Shown here piece by piece: positions 34,132 to 45,636 of a stretch of 64,000 bases of DNA. Every line of letters begins with the position of its first letter. Within the stretch, counting starts at the first letter, position 1. Made by a program: the position numbers and the translations under genes. The DNA comes from Callorhinus ursinus (Eukaryota > Chordata > Mammalia > Carnivora > Otariidae), in contig NW_020313044.1 in NCBI RefSeq assembly GCF_003265705.1, positions 1,218,463 to 1,282,462 on the forward strand. The letters run 5' to 3'. Below the pieces are notes generated by a model that saw only the letters and a list, made by a program, of their open reading frames with translations, had not been told where the DNA came from and ran no database searches.

Positions 34132-36640
34132 CTAAAAATACAAGTACAGTTATTAGTCTTTTAGGAATAAGTAGGTTACTATCATTGTACAATTCTTACC
34201 TAGATTTCTCTCTTCCCCAAATAGTTAGCATTTATAATATGAGAGAAGAAAATGACAACTGGACATATGCCCATTCTTTGGAGCCCTATATCTGAAAATC
34301 ACACACTACTGAAAAGATCCACAGAATTACTTCAGATTTAGAAAAATTAAGTAACATTCTCCACCCTCCCACACAACCACCCCCAAAAGAAAAACATTTT
34401 AAAAGTAAAATTAAAATCCACAATAAAAAGAAACCAAAAGGGTTGAATGTATAATGGAAAAGATTTTGTAAAGTAAATATTAGTTTTAACCAAACAGCTT
34501 TATTATCCCCCACTCTGGGACTTTTTTTTTCTTTTATTTTCTTTTTTTTTTTTTTTTGTAATTGAAAAAGATGTATTAAAATATCCACAAAAGTACAACA
34601 ATTTTGAAGAAGGAAAAAAAACAAAAAATAACAATGAACTCGATGGTTTTTCCCTAGCTGGATACATTGCCACTGAAAACCTACAGGTGGTTTGGGATTT
34701 TCACCTCTTAAGTAATCGCTTCTAGGTGGCCCCTGATCACACAGAACGTTAAAAGGTCTCCTTCTGCCACTAATTAGACATGGGAAGGGCAGCTCTGCTA
34801 GCTGAAAGCAACCCGACTGTTGTCATTTGTGGCCAGGCATGGGGACTTTTTTTTTCTTTTAAACAAGATTTTTTTAAAGGTACAGTGATGGTCCTATATA
34901 TATGTATTTTTTTATGGTCCTGTATTTTAAATCTGATTGTGTTCTATCACAATCAGAACAAGATTACTACTTCTAAACCTCTCCTTGCTCAAAACATAAT
35001 GGTAACATGTAAAAAAAGAAATTTTTAAAAATTTCAAGTCACTTCTTATACCCCCCATAAAAATGAACCCCTATTTAGAACAGATATTAGAGCAAGCTGT
35101 CACAAATGATCTCTCCCTATTTGACCAGTCAACAGAGCATCTGGTATTAGAGTAGGTTAGCAATATACCTACTGTGGGAAATTTCTTCTCCCCAAAGATA
35201 TGGTGGCAATTTACAACGGTACATACAGATGCTGCTTGTATCCTGCCTTAACAGTGTGTACCCAGACGACAGGTCTTGATCTAACTATGGCAAGTCATCT
35301 CCTCATATGCATAATTACCTTATTCTTGCTGAGCATAAGAAATGAACTAAATTCCCTGGCAAGCTCAAAGGCCTTCCCTTGCTTAGAGTGGGAGCAAATG
35401 GTGGAATGAGCTACATTCTACCTTGAGACTACAAAAGACCCAATCATCTAAATTTGAGAAACATGAGTGTTAAGCATGCAAAATGTAATCCATCTAACCA
35501 AGAAACTCTTTGGATCTAAAAACAAATTTGCTAACCTATACACAAGTTGAAGAGGAAAGAGCTTTTCCAAAAAGATTGAGTCCTCACTAAATGGATCCTT
35601 ATTGTTCTACCAAATCCAGATGTCATCATTCTGGGGATGCCTGTTTATCTTATATCTTCAGCCCATAGCTCCAATACTCCCTGGGCTGGAAGAGGATCAT
35701 TCCTGCCTCCTGAAAGGAAGCACAAGGAACTGCTGTAAGCAGGAAATCTGTGGACCTTCAGAGTATGGAGACACTCCAGAGACATGGCTCCAAAGAATTT
35801 ACTTACCCTTACAGAACAGGTTTCCTACTCACAATTAAGAGACAATGGCATTAACACAAGTTTACCCTTGCCAACAAGCTATCACCAAATCAGTAATGTT
35901 TGAGAATCCTCAGTATTTACAATCTAGTCTGTGTTCATTACAAATCTGTTTTCTGAATATCAAATCATCTTTCCTAGGAAAGTTATAATATACACTGCTT
36001 GGCAATGTCTCAAAGAATCAGAAAAAGGGTAACAGGACCCAAAACCTATTCAGTGACTTAAAACATTCTAGAAAGCTTCTGCTCAAAGGGACTGTATCTA
36101 TCGAGTATCTATGGTGACTATATATGGCTGAAATACTCATTGCCTCAGTATCTCCCTCCCATTTTTGCTGGCCAAGGAGGTAAACAAGCACAACCTATGT
36201 AAGACTATACTGGGATACACCAAGGAGAAGCTGGAAAGGAACAATAATATCCTGTACAAATGTGGTAAAGCAAATATGCTATAATCTTTCAGTTGGTTAT
36301 CCACAGTTCTAAGACTATGAATTAACTCAATGAAAGGTGTATTCAGAATATCAATAAATTCCCAATTGTTCTACAAATCAACTGAAAGTTTGGAGTGTCT
36401 CCAAGAAGGCTCTGTTCTTTCTTCAGAATGTTTTCCAAGTTATAACTAATGTCTGTCTGAACCTGTAGCCCCTATGAATATTTATAAGTATGTTTTATGC
36501 TTACCATTAAAACAAGAAGTTGGTTTTTTAGATTATCAAAAATGTATAATAGATAAATTCATCTAAAAATTCTCACCCCCAAATCTGTAAAGGGCTCCAA
36601 TTCTCAAAACGATTAATGAGTAATGAGAGAAAATGCTTAC
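34132..36640. other. FAM13B intron, largely unique
   Basis: A poly(T) run sits at 34540-34557. The rest is AT-rich intron with no recognised repeat copies, and no frame with compatible splice sites was found. Confidence 0.4.
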
Positions 36641-36705
36641 CCCTCAAGACAGCCATCTTCACCATCACCGTGGTCACTGCACGGCTCTAACAGTATACCT
36701 ACAGA
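36641..36705 (-). CDS. FAM13B: FAM13B exon ([14 protein letters not shown])
   Basis: This 65-base exon has acceptor CTTTTTTGTCAG and donor GTAAGC. It encodes [20 protein letters not shown] followed by E and two bases of Gly. It starts in phase 0 and ends in phase 2, as required between the ENNQ exon and the KEYV exon. Confidence 0.92.
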
Positions 36706-37492
36706 CTGACAAAAAAGAACACCACTGCTGTATTAACGGAACTCCCAACATTCATGTATCAGAGGAAGTTTCCAACCTAAACTACGATATTAGATTACAA
36801 GATAGTCAAATGCCCCCTTTTAATTCTTCATAACAGTCTATAGGTGTTGGAATCTCTTTTTAAAGACAGTAATTTATCTTCCTCAAAACCTGAGGCATGC
36901 GTGTGTGTATAAAATGGAGACCCTGCGTTCTCACTACGCTATTAGGTAAGAGGTACTGCTCTTACTATCACATTCCTTTTCCATCCTTAGAATTCTTTCC
37001 TCCAAAAGGGACAGCCATATGGTCCCACCTGACAAATGCTCCTTCTCTTTCTTCTCAGCCACAAACAGGTTAACTTGGTAGCTTCCTAGCAGGTAACAGA
37101 GGAATCATTTGGTTCACCAGATCCCTTTATTACATACATTCAAAATAACAACTGTAAACCTCAGAAACACGTATGAACACTCCCTCTATTGTCTGAGTTT
37201 AGTGACACCATCCTATCCCTATTCCTTCCCCAAACAGATACTCACTGAGTCTAATACAAACATCCTGTCCATTACTACAAATTAGGTAAACTTCTCAATG
37301 TTTCCAATGATCACCTCTGAAATCAACAGATAGTTGGATTCTTAAGAAACTACCCCTTGTCCAGTTTTAATATGAAAGACAGTTCATAATTATCTGGAAA
37401 AAGCTATTCAATTACTTCTTCCTTTTCCAACTATATATCTCTGTGATGCTGAATTGTCTTCATGCACTTCAAACAAAAGAACCTACAGCAAT

Positions 37493-37671
37493 AGGGTGTC
37501 TGGGTGGCTCAGTCGTTAAGCATCTGCATTGGCTCAGGTCATGATCCCAGGGTCCTGGGATTGAGCCCCACATCAGGCTCCCTGCTTCTCCCTCTCCCAC
37601 TCCCCCTGCTTGTGTTCCTGCTCTTGCTATCTCTCTGTCAAATAAATAAATAAAATCTTAAAAAAAAAAAA
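37493..37671 (+). mobile_element. Can-SINE, plus strand
   Basis: The head is GGGTGTCTGGGTGGCTCAG. It is flanked by AAAAGAACCTACAGCAATAG / AAAAGAACCGATAGTAATAG, a direct repeat of about 19 bases. Confidence 0.92.
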
Positions 37672-38089
37672 GAACCGATAGTAATAGATTGAATGCAGAA
37701 GCAGGTAGGAGAATCCAACTTGACTTTTATTAAGACAAACATTAACGGTATTTGTAAATATATAAAACAATACCATTCCTCGAGTACAAAATGTTTTATA
37801 TAGTTTTTTATTAAGTTTAAAAAAAAACGTATTTACAGTTCCTTGAGTGAATTTAATAAACATTTTCTAATTTTTCAATTTTAATTTCTAATGTGGTAAA
37901 TACTGATAGATATACCCATGTAAACAAAACCCTTCTGGGATACCCAGTATCTTTTAAGAGTATCAAGAGGTCCTGAGACTCAAACTTGAGAACCATTGAC
38001 ATCAGACTTCAGCAACCTTTCTGTCTAGAATATAAGTTTGCGTTCTTAAATATGGGCCCATGAAATAATCATTACTAGACCCAATATTT

Positions 38090-38250
38090 AAAATAAGCCT
38101 TGGTGTCTTATTCAAAGAACCAGGTTCAAGTCCCAGCTCTACCTTTGCTATCACAAATATGAGAGTAACAATCATTTACTTGCCTATCTTACAGTCACTA
38201 TGAGAGAATCAAAAGAAATAGCTTAGAAGAAAAACTTATAAAGTTCTATT
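38090..38250 (+). repeat. MIR SINE remnant
   Basis: AGGTTCAAGTCCCAGCTCTA followed by a CTTGCCTATCTTACAGTCAC-like segment fits the MIR head and core. Confidence 0.5.
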
Positions 38251-38287
38251 ATAAAAGCATACTATTACATCACCAACTCCAACATAC

Positions 38288-38490
38288 TTTTTAAAATTTT
38301 ATTTATTTATTGGAGAGAGAGAGAGAGAGAGAGCATGCGAGCCCGAGTGGGGGAGGGAAGGCCAGGTGGAGAGGGAGAAGCAGACGCCCCACTGAGCAGG
38401 TAGCCCAACGCAGGGCTCCATCCCAAGACCCTGAGATCACGACCTGAGCTGAAGGCAGACGCTTAACCAGCTGACCCACCCAGGCGCCCC
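38288..38490 (-). mobile_element. Can-SINE, minus strand
   Basis: It runs from TTTTTAAAATTTTATTTATT through a long (GA) run to CCACCCAGGCGCCCC. Confidence 0.9.
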
Positions 38491-38959
38491 TAGGCAACAT
38501 AATTCTTAAAATGAATACTGAAAAGTAGTTAAAAAAAAAAAAGCAATTGGAGGCAACATAAAAGATGCAGTAACAGAAAACAAAAGCTGATACACTGATA
38601 CACCAGCAGTGAAGAAGGAGATGAAATTCAGAGTAAGGTGCAGAGTTATCTTCTACATTAGGCCCCAAGACAAAAAAAAAAAGAGGTATTAGGGTCAGGT
38701 TAAAGTATATCTAGACTTCAATTTAACAGACACAGAAATATACAATACTTTTTTGAGAAACTAAAATATTTTACTTCCTCAGAATTCACTCTATACAAAA
38801 CATTTATTCCTTTGTACATGAGGAGAGAGAGCTTGTTTTTTCTAAATTATCAGGTGGCAAAACAGCCCATACTCTTCCCCCCGCTCTTCCCCAAAACCAT
38901 CAGGGTCCTCAAAACAAAGTCTAAGGTGCTCTGGCCCCCATTAAGGTAAGCTAGAGAGC

Positions 38960-39125
38960 TTTGCTGGTGGTGGTGGTGGTGGTGGCGGCAGCGGCAGTGG
39001 TGGCAACACTCGTGGGAGCAGCGGCTGCAGCATAATCATACTGCCAATGTTTAGGGGCTGTCAGGGCTAAATGCCAGGAGCTAATTAAAGCCTAATGGGC
39101 ATTTCCAGTAATTTCTGTGGCCTCC
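38960..39125. repeat. GC-rich (TGG)n/(GGC) tract beside a TAAT-rich block
   Basis: GCTGGTGGTGGTGGTGGTGG merges into GGCGGCAGCGGCAGTGG and then CACTCGTGGGAGCAGCGGCT. A non-repetitive segment with GCTAATTAAAGCCTAATGGG follows. In an AT-rich intron this is a local GC and CpG peak. No splice-bounded reading frame fits FAM13B here. Confidence 0.6.
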
Positions 39126-39436
39126 CCCCATTCCTTATTCATTCATTATTGATGGTTCCACACTGTTTAGTTCTGTATCTCCCCATCTCCACCCACCTAG
39201 TATTCCTCAAGCATGCTAGTTACTTCTTTTAAATAAGCTAAATATCCCCACTCCATTCCACACATTTCATTTGCTTAGTAAACTCTTACTAAACAGTTTA
39301 TTAAGTATACTTCAATGTAAGACAATTTCTTCCATTGATGAATGTGTAACTAAGTCTCTACAGCAAAGGAAACCATCAACAAAATGAAAAGGCATCCTAC
39401 CAAATGGGAAAATATTGGCAAACAATATATCTGACA

Positions 39437-39644
39437 AGGGTGCTTGAGTGGCTCAGTCGGTTAAGCATCCAACTCTTGAATTCAGCTCAGGTCACGATCT
39501 CAGGATCATGAGATTGAGCCCCATGTCAGGTTCTGCATGGGCATGGAGCCTGCTTGCAATTCTCTCTCCCCATCTCCCTCTGCCCCGCCCCCAGATCGAG
39601 TACATGCACTCATGCTCTCTCAAAAAACAAAATAAAAAACCCAC
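39437..39644 (+). mobile_element. Can-SINE in L1, plus strand
   Basis: The head is GGGTGCTTGAGTGGCTCAG. It is flanked by the exact repeat CAATATATCTGACA (39423-39436 and 39645-39658). Confidence 0.92.
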
Positions 39645-40532
39645 AATATATCTGACAATGAGTTAATATCCAAAATGTATAAAAGAAAAAGACCTCATAC
39701 AACTCAATAGGAAAAAACAAACAGATTTAAAAATGGGCAGAGGGGGGAAAAATGGGCAGAAGACCTGAGTAGACATTTGCCCGACATATACAGATCATCA
39801 AAGGTACATGAAAAGGTGGTCAACATCACTAATCATCACAAAAATGCAATCAAAACCACAATGAGATAGCACCTCACACCTGTCAGAAAGGCTATTATCA
39901 AAAAGACTAGAAATAACAAGTGCTGGCGAACATGTAGAGAAAGGGAACCAAAGTACACTGTTGGTAGAAATGTAAACTGATCCGGCCACTATGGAAAGCA
40001 GTATGGAGGTTCCTCAAAAAATTAAAACTAGAACATATGATTATGAGCAATTCCGCTTCTGGATATTTATACAAAGGAAACAAAAACACTACTTCAAAAA
40101 GATAACTGCACAGCCAGGTTCACTGCAGCATTATTTTCAATAACCAAAACATGATAACAACCTAAGTGTCCACCGATGGATGAATGGATAAAGAAAATGT
40201 AGTGCATATATTTATACAATGGAGTATTATATTGCCATAAAAAAGGAAATTCTGCCATTGGTCACAAAATGGATGGACCACGAGTGCATTATGCTAAGTG
40301 AATTAAGTCAGACAGAAAGACAAATGTCACATGATCTCATCACATGTGACATCTAAATAAACAAAAACAACCTCATAGATACAGAGAACAGATTGGTTGT
40401 TGCCAGAGGTAGGGACCTGGGAGTGGGCAAAAGGGGTCAAAGTAGTCAAAAGGTACAAACTTCCAATTACAAAACAAATAAGACATAGGAATATAATGTC
40501 TAGCTTAGTGACTACGTTTAACACTGTATTGT

Positions 40533-40738
40533 TGGGGCGCCTGGGTGGCTCAGTCGTTAAGCATCTGCCTTCAGCTCAGGTCATGATCCCAGGGTCCCTG
40601 GGATCAAGCCCCGCATCAGGCTCCCTGCTCCATGGGAAGCCTGCCTCTCCCTCTCCCACTCCTGCTGCTTGTGTTCCTACTCTCGCTATCTCTCTCTGTC
40701 AAATAAATAATAAAATAAAATAAAATAATAATAATAAT
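40533..40738 (+). mobile_element. Can-SINE in L1, plus strand, young
   Basis: It starts GGGGCGCCTGGGTGGCTCAG and ends in a mixed AATAAAATAAAATAATAAT tail. The flanking sequence is ACTGTATTGTT / ACTGTTGTATTG. Confidence 0.92.
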
Positions 40739-40910
40739 ACTGTTGTATTGCATATATGAACGTTACTGAGAGTAGATCTTACAAATCTCAACACAAGAAG
40801 AGGAGCTTTTTAACTGTGTGGTGATGGATGTTAACTACCTATTGTGATCATTTCACAATATATACACACATAAAATCATTATGTTGTACACTTGAAACTA
40901 ATATAATGTT

Positions 40911-41100
40911 GGGGTGTGTGGGTGGCTCAATTGATTGAGCACCTGTCTTCAGCTTGGGTCGTGATCCCAGGGTCCTGGGATCAAGCCCCGCATCTGGCTC
41001 CCTGCTCCACTGAGAGCCTGCTTCTCCCTCTCCCTCTGCCTGCCACACCCCCTGCTTGTGCATGTGCGCTCTCTTGCTCTCTCTGTCAAATAAATAACTA
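40911..41100 (+). mobile_element. Can-SINE in L1 tail, plus strand
   Basis: The head is GGGGTGTGTGGGTGGCTCAA. It is flanked by GAAACTAATATAATGTT / GAAACTAATACAATGTT, a 17-base direct repeat with one difference. Confidence 0.92.
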
Positions 41101-41272
41101 GAAACTAATACAATGTTATATGACAATTATTTCTCAATTTTTAAAAATAAAAAAAGAAAGAAAGAAGAGAGAGATTGGGATTTAAAAACAACAAAACAAA
41201 CGTCATTGAGTGGTTGTTTCCTGGGAGAGGTTTTATATATTTTTTTAACTGTTAAGAAAAAATAAAAAACCT

Positions 41273-41498
41273 GGGGCACGTGGGTGACTCAGTCAGTTAA
41301 GTGTCAGACTTGGTTCTGGCTCAGATCTTCATCTCAGGTTGTGATATAGAGCCCCACACCAGGCTTCGAGGCCAGCATAGTGTGCTTAAGACTCACTCTC
41401 CCTCTCCCTCAGCCCGCCCACACCAGGAACGCTAATGCACGCCCACCCACTCTCTTTCACAAATAAATAAATAAATAAATCTTTAAAAAACAACAACA
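41273..41498 (+). mobile_element. Can-SINE, plus strand
   Basis: The head is GGGGCACGTGGGTGACTCAG and the tail AAATAAATCTTTAAAAAAC. AAAAAACCT is repeated on both sides. Confidence 0.9.
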
Positions 41499-41847
41499 AA
41501 AAACCTAATGAGATCTCATAATAGCACAAGTCAAATTGACAGTCATCTATCGCTTCTTCTTGGCTGTCTGCTAGAGCTCCCAAATACTTCTGGCTTCCAC
41601 TTCTGAAAAAAAGATTACATTCCACTAATTGCTCAGCGTTTGGAAGATATAAATAACTGTAAGTCTGTTAGGTACCAACAATAAAAGCTTGTGAATCTTG
41701 AAATGAATTGATTTTATGATAAGTTTACTGATAATAAGTATTTTGATGTGAGCTCTGATCAGGCTACTGATTTTCAGTTTTAACCCCTCAAAGATAGTCC
41801 AAATTACCCTACCAACTATTGTACCTATTTAAAGATTTATAGATCTA

Positions 41848-41893
41848 GGGCGCCTGGATGGCGCAGTCAGTTAAGCAAGTCGGTTAAGCAACC
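41848..41893 (+). mobile_element. Truncated Can-SINE head
   Basis: GGGCGCCTGGATGGCGCAG then GTTAAGCAAGTCGGTTAAGC is present, with an internal duplication of GTTAAGC. It breaks directly into L1 sequence with no tail. Confidence 0.8.
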
Positions 41894-42680
41894 AAGATGT
41901 CCTTCATTAGATGAATGGATAAATAAATTGTGGTACACTGAAACAATGGAATATGGTTCAGTACTAAAAAGAAATGAGCTATCAAACCATGAAGAAAACA
42001 TGAAGGAACCTTAAATGCATTGTTAAAGTAAAAGAAGCCAATATGAAAAGACTATATACTACAAAATTCAAACTATACGATATTCTTTTTTTTTTTTTTT
42101 TAAGATTTTCATTTATTTATTTGACAGAGAGAGACAGCAAGAGAGGGAACACAAGCAGGGGGAGTGGGAGAGGGAGAAGCAGGCTCCGATGCGGGGCTCA
42201 ATCCCAGGACCCCTGGGATCATGACCTGAGCCGAAGGCAGACGCTTAACAACTGAGCCACCCAGGCGCCCCCAACTATATGATATTCTGGAAAAGGCAAA
42301 ACTATGCAGACAATAAAAAGATCAGTGGTTGCAAGGGTGGTGGAAGAAATGAACAGAGCACAGAGGATTTTTAGGACAGTTTAAAAGCCAGAGTATGATA
42401 TTATAATGAATACATGTCATTATACATTTGTTTAAACCCATGAAATATACAACATGAAGAATAAACTTTAAGATAAACTAGACTTGGAGTGATTATGATG
42501 TGTCAGTGCAGGTTCATTCCTGGTAAAATATGTACCGTTCAGGTGAGTGATGGTGCTAACGGGGGAGGCTGTGCATGTGTTAGGGCAGGGAACATATGGG
42601 AAATCACTGTACCACCCTGTCAATTTTGTTGTTAACCTAAAGCTGCTCTAAAAAATAAAGTTTTTGGAAAAAAAATAACT
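41885..42680 (+). mobile_element. Old L1M-like 3' end
   Basis: AACCAAGATGTCCTTCATTA, then AAGAAGCCAATATGAAAAGA, ATATTCTGGAAAAGGCAAAA and CTAAAGCTGCTCTAAAAAAT follow an ancient L1 3' end. A young SINE at 42087-42272 interrupts it. Confidence 0.7.
42087..42272 (-). mobile_element. Can-SINE, minus strand, young
   Basis: Poly(T) start, end GAGCCACCCAGGCGCCCC. It is flanked by AACTATACGATATTCT / AACTATATGATATTCT. Confidence 0.92.
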
Positions 42681-42736
42681 CTTGCATTCTTAACAAAGTA
42701 ATTCATACACCAATTTCATTCAACACATTTACTTAT

Positions 42737-42862
42737 GGGGCACCTAGCTGGCTCAGTCAGTAGAGCACAACTCTCACATTGGATATGGAGCCTACTGATA
42801 GGGGAGGGGAGGGGAGGAGAGGAGACGAGAGAGGAAGAGACAAGACGAGACAGGAAGAACAA
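42737..42862 (+). mobile_element. Partial Can-SINE with purine tail
   Basis: GGGGCACCTAGCTGGCTCAG is followed by CAGTAGAGCACAACTCTCAC and then a GGGGAGGGGAGGAGAGG tract. The middle of the element is missing. Confidence 0.75.
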
Positions 42863-42879
42863 GAACAAATTTACTTAGA

Positions 42880-44200
42880 TGCCCACACTGAGTGTCAGAT
42901 GTTATTATTTGTTTGGTCACGTAATCCACAAATACTTAACGAGTACCTATGTGTTCCAGATAACGGGGATGCAATAATGAACAAAACATAAAAATTTCAA
43001 CCCTCATGAAAGTTGAGGATTTACAGTCTAAAGGTGGGAGAAAGACGATAACTATAACAATAACAATAAACTAATAATTTAAAAGATATGTGCAACAGTG
43101 ATAATACTATCAAGGACAAGGGGGAGGAGGGCAGGAACTTCAGGGACTGGATAGGAGTGGGTCAATGGGAAGACCTGCTAATACTAAAATGGAGTGATGA
43201 GGAGATTTGGCCATACTGAAAAGGTCAAAGTGAGGAAACATCTGCAGGATCAGAGGAAGAAGCAAACCATAGGACACCTGGGAAAACAGCAATCCCGACA
43301 GAATCTTAACACTGAGATGTCTGTTAGTGTTTTTGTAATGCCTACTCCTACATTTTTATACCCAGATGGCACTGGAAGGTACTAAGAAGAGAACTGACAT
43401 TATATAACTTTCCTTTTAAAAGAATCACTCTGGCTGCTGTGCTGAGAATAGACCCACAGGGAGGCAAAGATGGTACCAGGTAGGAGCTTATATTAATCTA
43501 TTAATCTAGGTGAAATAATGTTGGGTTTGGACCTACATGGTGGTAAAAGAAAAGGTAAAAAGTGGTCAGATTCCAGATAAACTTTGAAGGTATAGCAAAC
43601 AGGACTCTCTAAAAGACTGAATGTGCAGTGAAAGAAACCAAGGATGACCCAAGGCTTTTGGCTTATGCATATGGAAGGAGAAATTGTCCTTTATTGAGAT
43701 TTTAAAGACAAAAAGATCAGATATGTGGGCAAGATTCTAAGTTGAGTTTGGTGCCTATAAAATTCAAAATGCTTATAAGATTTTCAAGTGTAAATGTTAA
43801 GTAAAACAACTCAATATAATAAGTTCAAGAAAAGATCTCACCTAGAGAGACAACTGTGGAATCTTTAGCATGTAGATGGTATTTTAAAATCATTAGTCTA
43901 AATGAGATTACCAAGGGAGTGAATGAAAATAAGCAATCTGAGAACTGGTTACTGAGCCATTCCAAATTTCAAGGTTTAGAACATGAAAAGCAATCAACAA
44001 AGAAACGGAGCAGCCAGTCAAGTAGAAAAAAACACAGAGGAGTGAGAGATCCTGAAAGCCAAGAAAAAAACCATATCAAGGTAGTGGGAGTAATTAACTG
44101 AATCAAATTGTACTCATAGATCAAGTAAAATGTGCAACAGACATCACTGGTAACTTGCAAAAGCAATTTCAGAGGAATGATGGGGCAAAAGGTTACCTGA
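42880..44200 (-). mobile_element. L2 LINE remnant, minus strand, 1.3 kb
   Basis: Blocks in order are AATCACTCTGGCTGCTGTGC, GTGGTCAGATTCCAGATAAA, AAGGATGACCCAAGGCTTTT and TCATAGATCAAGTAAAATG. These are the reverse complement of the L2 (CR1-like) ORF2 end. It is heavily diverged, with no usable frame. Confidence 0.75.
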
Positions 44201-44539
44201 AGAAGGTTCAAGAGAGAGTGGGAAGAGAAGAATTAAAGAAAAGAGACAACACATTCAAGTTATTTTATTATGGGGGAAGCAAAAAATAGGGGTTTAACTA
44301 CAGTGGGGTGAAGAGTCAAGAGAGAGTTATTTCCTAAACGTGGGAAAATAACATTTTACACTGATGGAAATGATCCAGTAGACAGGCAGAAAAGGGCAAG
44401 GAGACAACTACAGAAGCAATTAACGATGAATAGATGAAAAGGGATTAATCTAATATACCAGAAGTAAAAGCATTAATATACAAGTAATAAACAAATGCAG
44501 TGAAAATAGCGGAGCAGCTTAACTTCTGTGAAATGTTTC

Positions 44540-44720
44540 CTAGCTTATAAAAATAACTGTATACTTCCACTTCTTTGGATATTATAATAATCCTCTAAAA
44601 TAAGTATTACTCCCCACCTAAGGAAAAGCAAAGAGCAGATAAGAAAAGTTAGGTAAGGTAGCCAAAGTCACAGTTCTATTAAGAGGCAAAGCCAGAATAC
44701 AAATCTCAGTCAAAAGATCC
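44540..44720 (-). repeat. MIR SINE remnant
   Basis: GTAGCCAAAGTCACAGTTCT and AGGCAAAGCCAGAATACAAA fit reversed MIR. Confidence 0.55.
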
Positions 44721-44951
44721 TGAATTCTTTATATCTTTATCTTAGAGTTTATGGTTTAGTATGAAAACATGTTGAAGAAAACTTCCTTATCCATTAAGAA
44801 TCTTATTTTAAAAAGTGTTATCAAAACTGTACTTTGAAACATGTCTTAGAAGTACTGCTTTGTATATTTATTAACATTGTTTTAAAAACAATGTTACCAT
44901 TGATAATTAAGACACTGAAAACAATTTAGTGACTTCTAAAGTGATGTTCAT

Positions 44952-45155
44952 GGGGGTGCCTGGGTGGCTCAGTCGTTAAGCGTCTGCCTTCGGCTCAGAT
45001 CACGATCCCAGTGTCCCAGGATCCAGCCCCGCAACAGGCTCCCCGCTCAGCAGAGGCTGCTTCTCCCTCTCCCACTCCCCCTGCTTGTGTTCCCTCTCTC
45101 ACTGTCTCTCTTTCTGTCAAATAAATAAATAAAATCTTTAAAAATAATAATAATA
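44952..45155 (+). mobile_element. Can-SINE, plus strand, young
   Basis: The head is GGGGGTGCCTGGGTGGCTCA. It is flanked by the exact repeat AAAGTGATGTTCATGG at about 44936-44951 and 45156-45171. Confidence 0.95.
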
Positions 45156-45503
45156 AAGTGATGTTCATGGATTTTTTCTGTGAAAAGATCCCACGTTCTT
45201 CAGAAAAAAAATGGGAAATAGGAAAAAAGCTTTTAAAAAGAACAAAATTCAACCATAATACCACCAACCACCTCAGCTAACATCGTCATTTGTTTCCTTC
45301 CAGGCAAATATTCTTAAATATTTTATATCTAATTCCCTACCCAATGATGATTCTTGATCTTTACTGATAGGGTGTATGTTCTTGGAATTTATAATCAAGA
45401 CAAGTATGTGTCAGCTTCTGGTATCAAAGGAACACATAAAGCAATCAGCACTGTACGTCTAGCATACCTAACACAAAGTTTTTTTAGTCTTTGCATTTCT
45501 TAC

Positions 45504-45636
45504 CTGGTTATTTTCTTCATCCTCAAATACAAAATCTTGCTGCATAACTTCATTGTCTAAATCAGTGCTAGCCACAGGTTCTGAACAGTCTCTGTTACTT
45601 TCACTGGCATTAATAATATCATCAGCAATATCAACC
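45504..45636 (-). CDS. FAM13B: FAM13B exon ([13 protein letters not shown])
   Basis: This 133-base exon, after completing a split Gln codon, reads [20 protein letters not shown] and ends [13 protein letters not shown] in phase 0. It is acidic and probably disordered. The acceptor is TTCATTACTAG and the donor GTAAGA. It is separated from the next exon (36705) by a 8.8 kb intron. Confidence 0.93.

Larger units (their letters stand above)
39345..41155 (+). mobile_element. L1 3' end carrying three SINE insertions
   Basis: AAACCATCAACAAAATGAAA, CAATATATCTGACAA, then ATCCAAAATGTATAAAAG and the CAGTATGGAGGTTCCTCAAA block follow ORF2-end to 3'-UTR order. It ends in A-rich tail sequence near 41155. 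SINEs at 39437, 40533 and 40911 interrupt it. Several stops show it is dead. Confidence 0.8.

Noticed and set aside
38303..38668. 121-codon minus-strand open frame
   Set aside because: Most of it is a Can-SINE read in antisense (WVGQLVKRLPSAQVV is the translated SINE head). There are no splice or family signals.
40324..40352. 10-bp perfect hairpin ATGTCACATG/CATGTGACAT
   Set aside because: It falls in diverged L1 3' UTR sequence (TGATCTCAT motif), and a chance palindrome there is likely.
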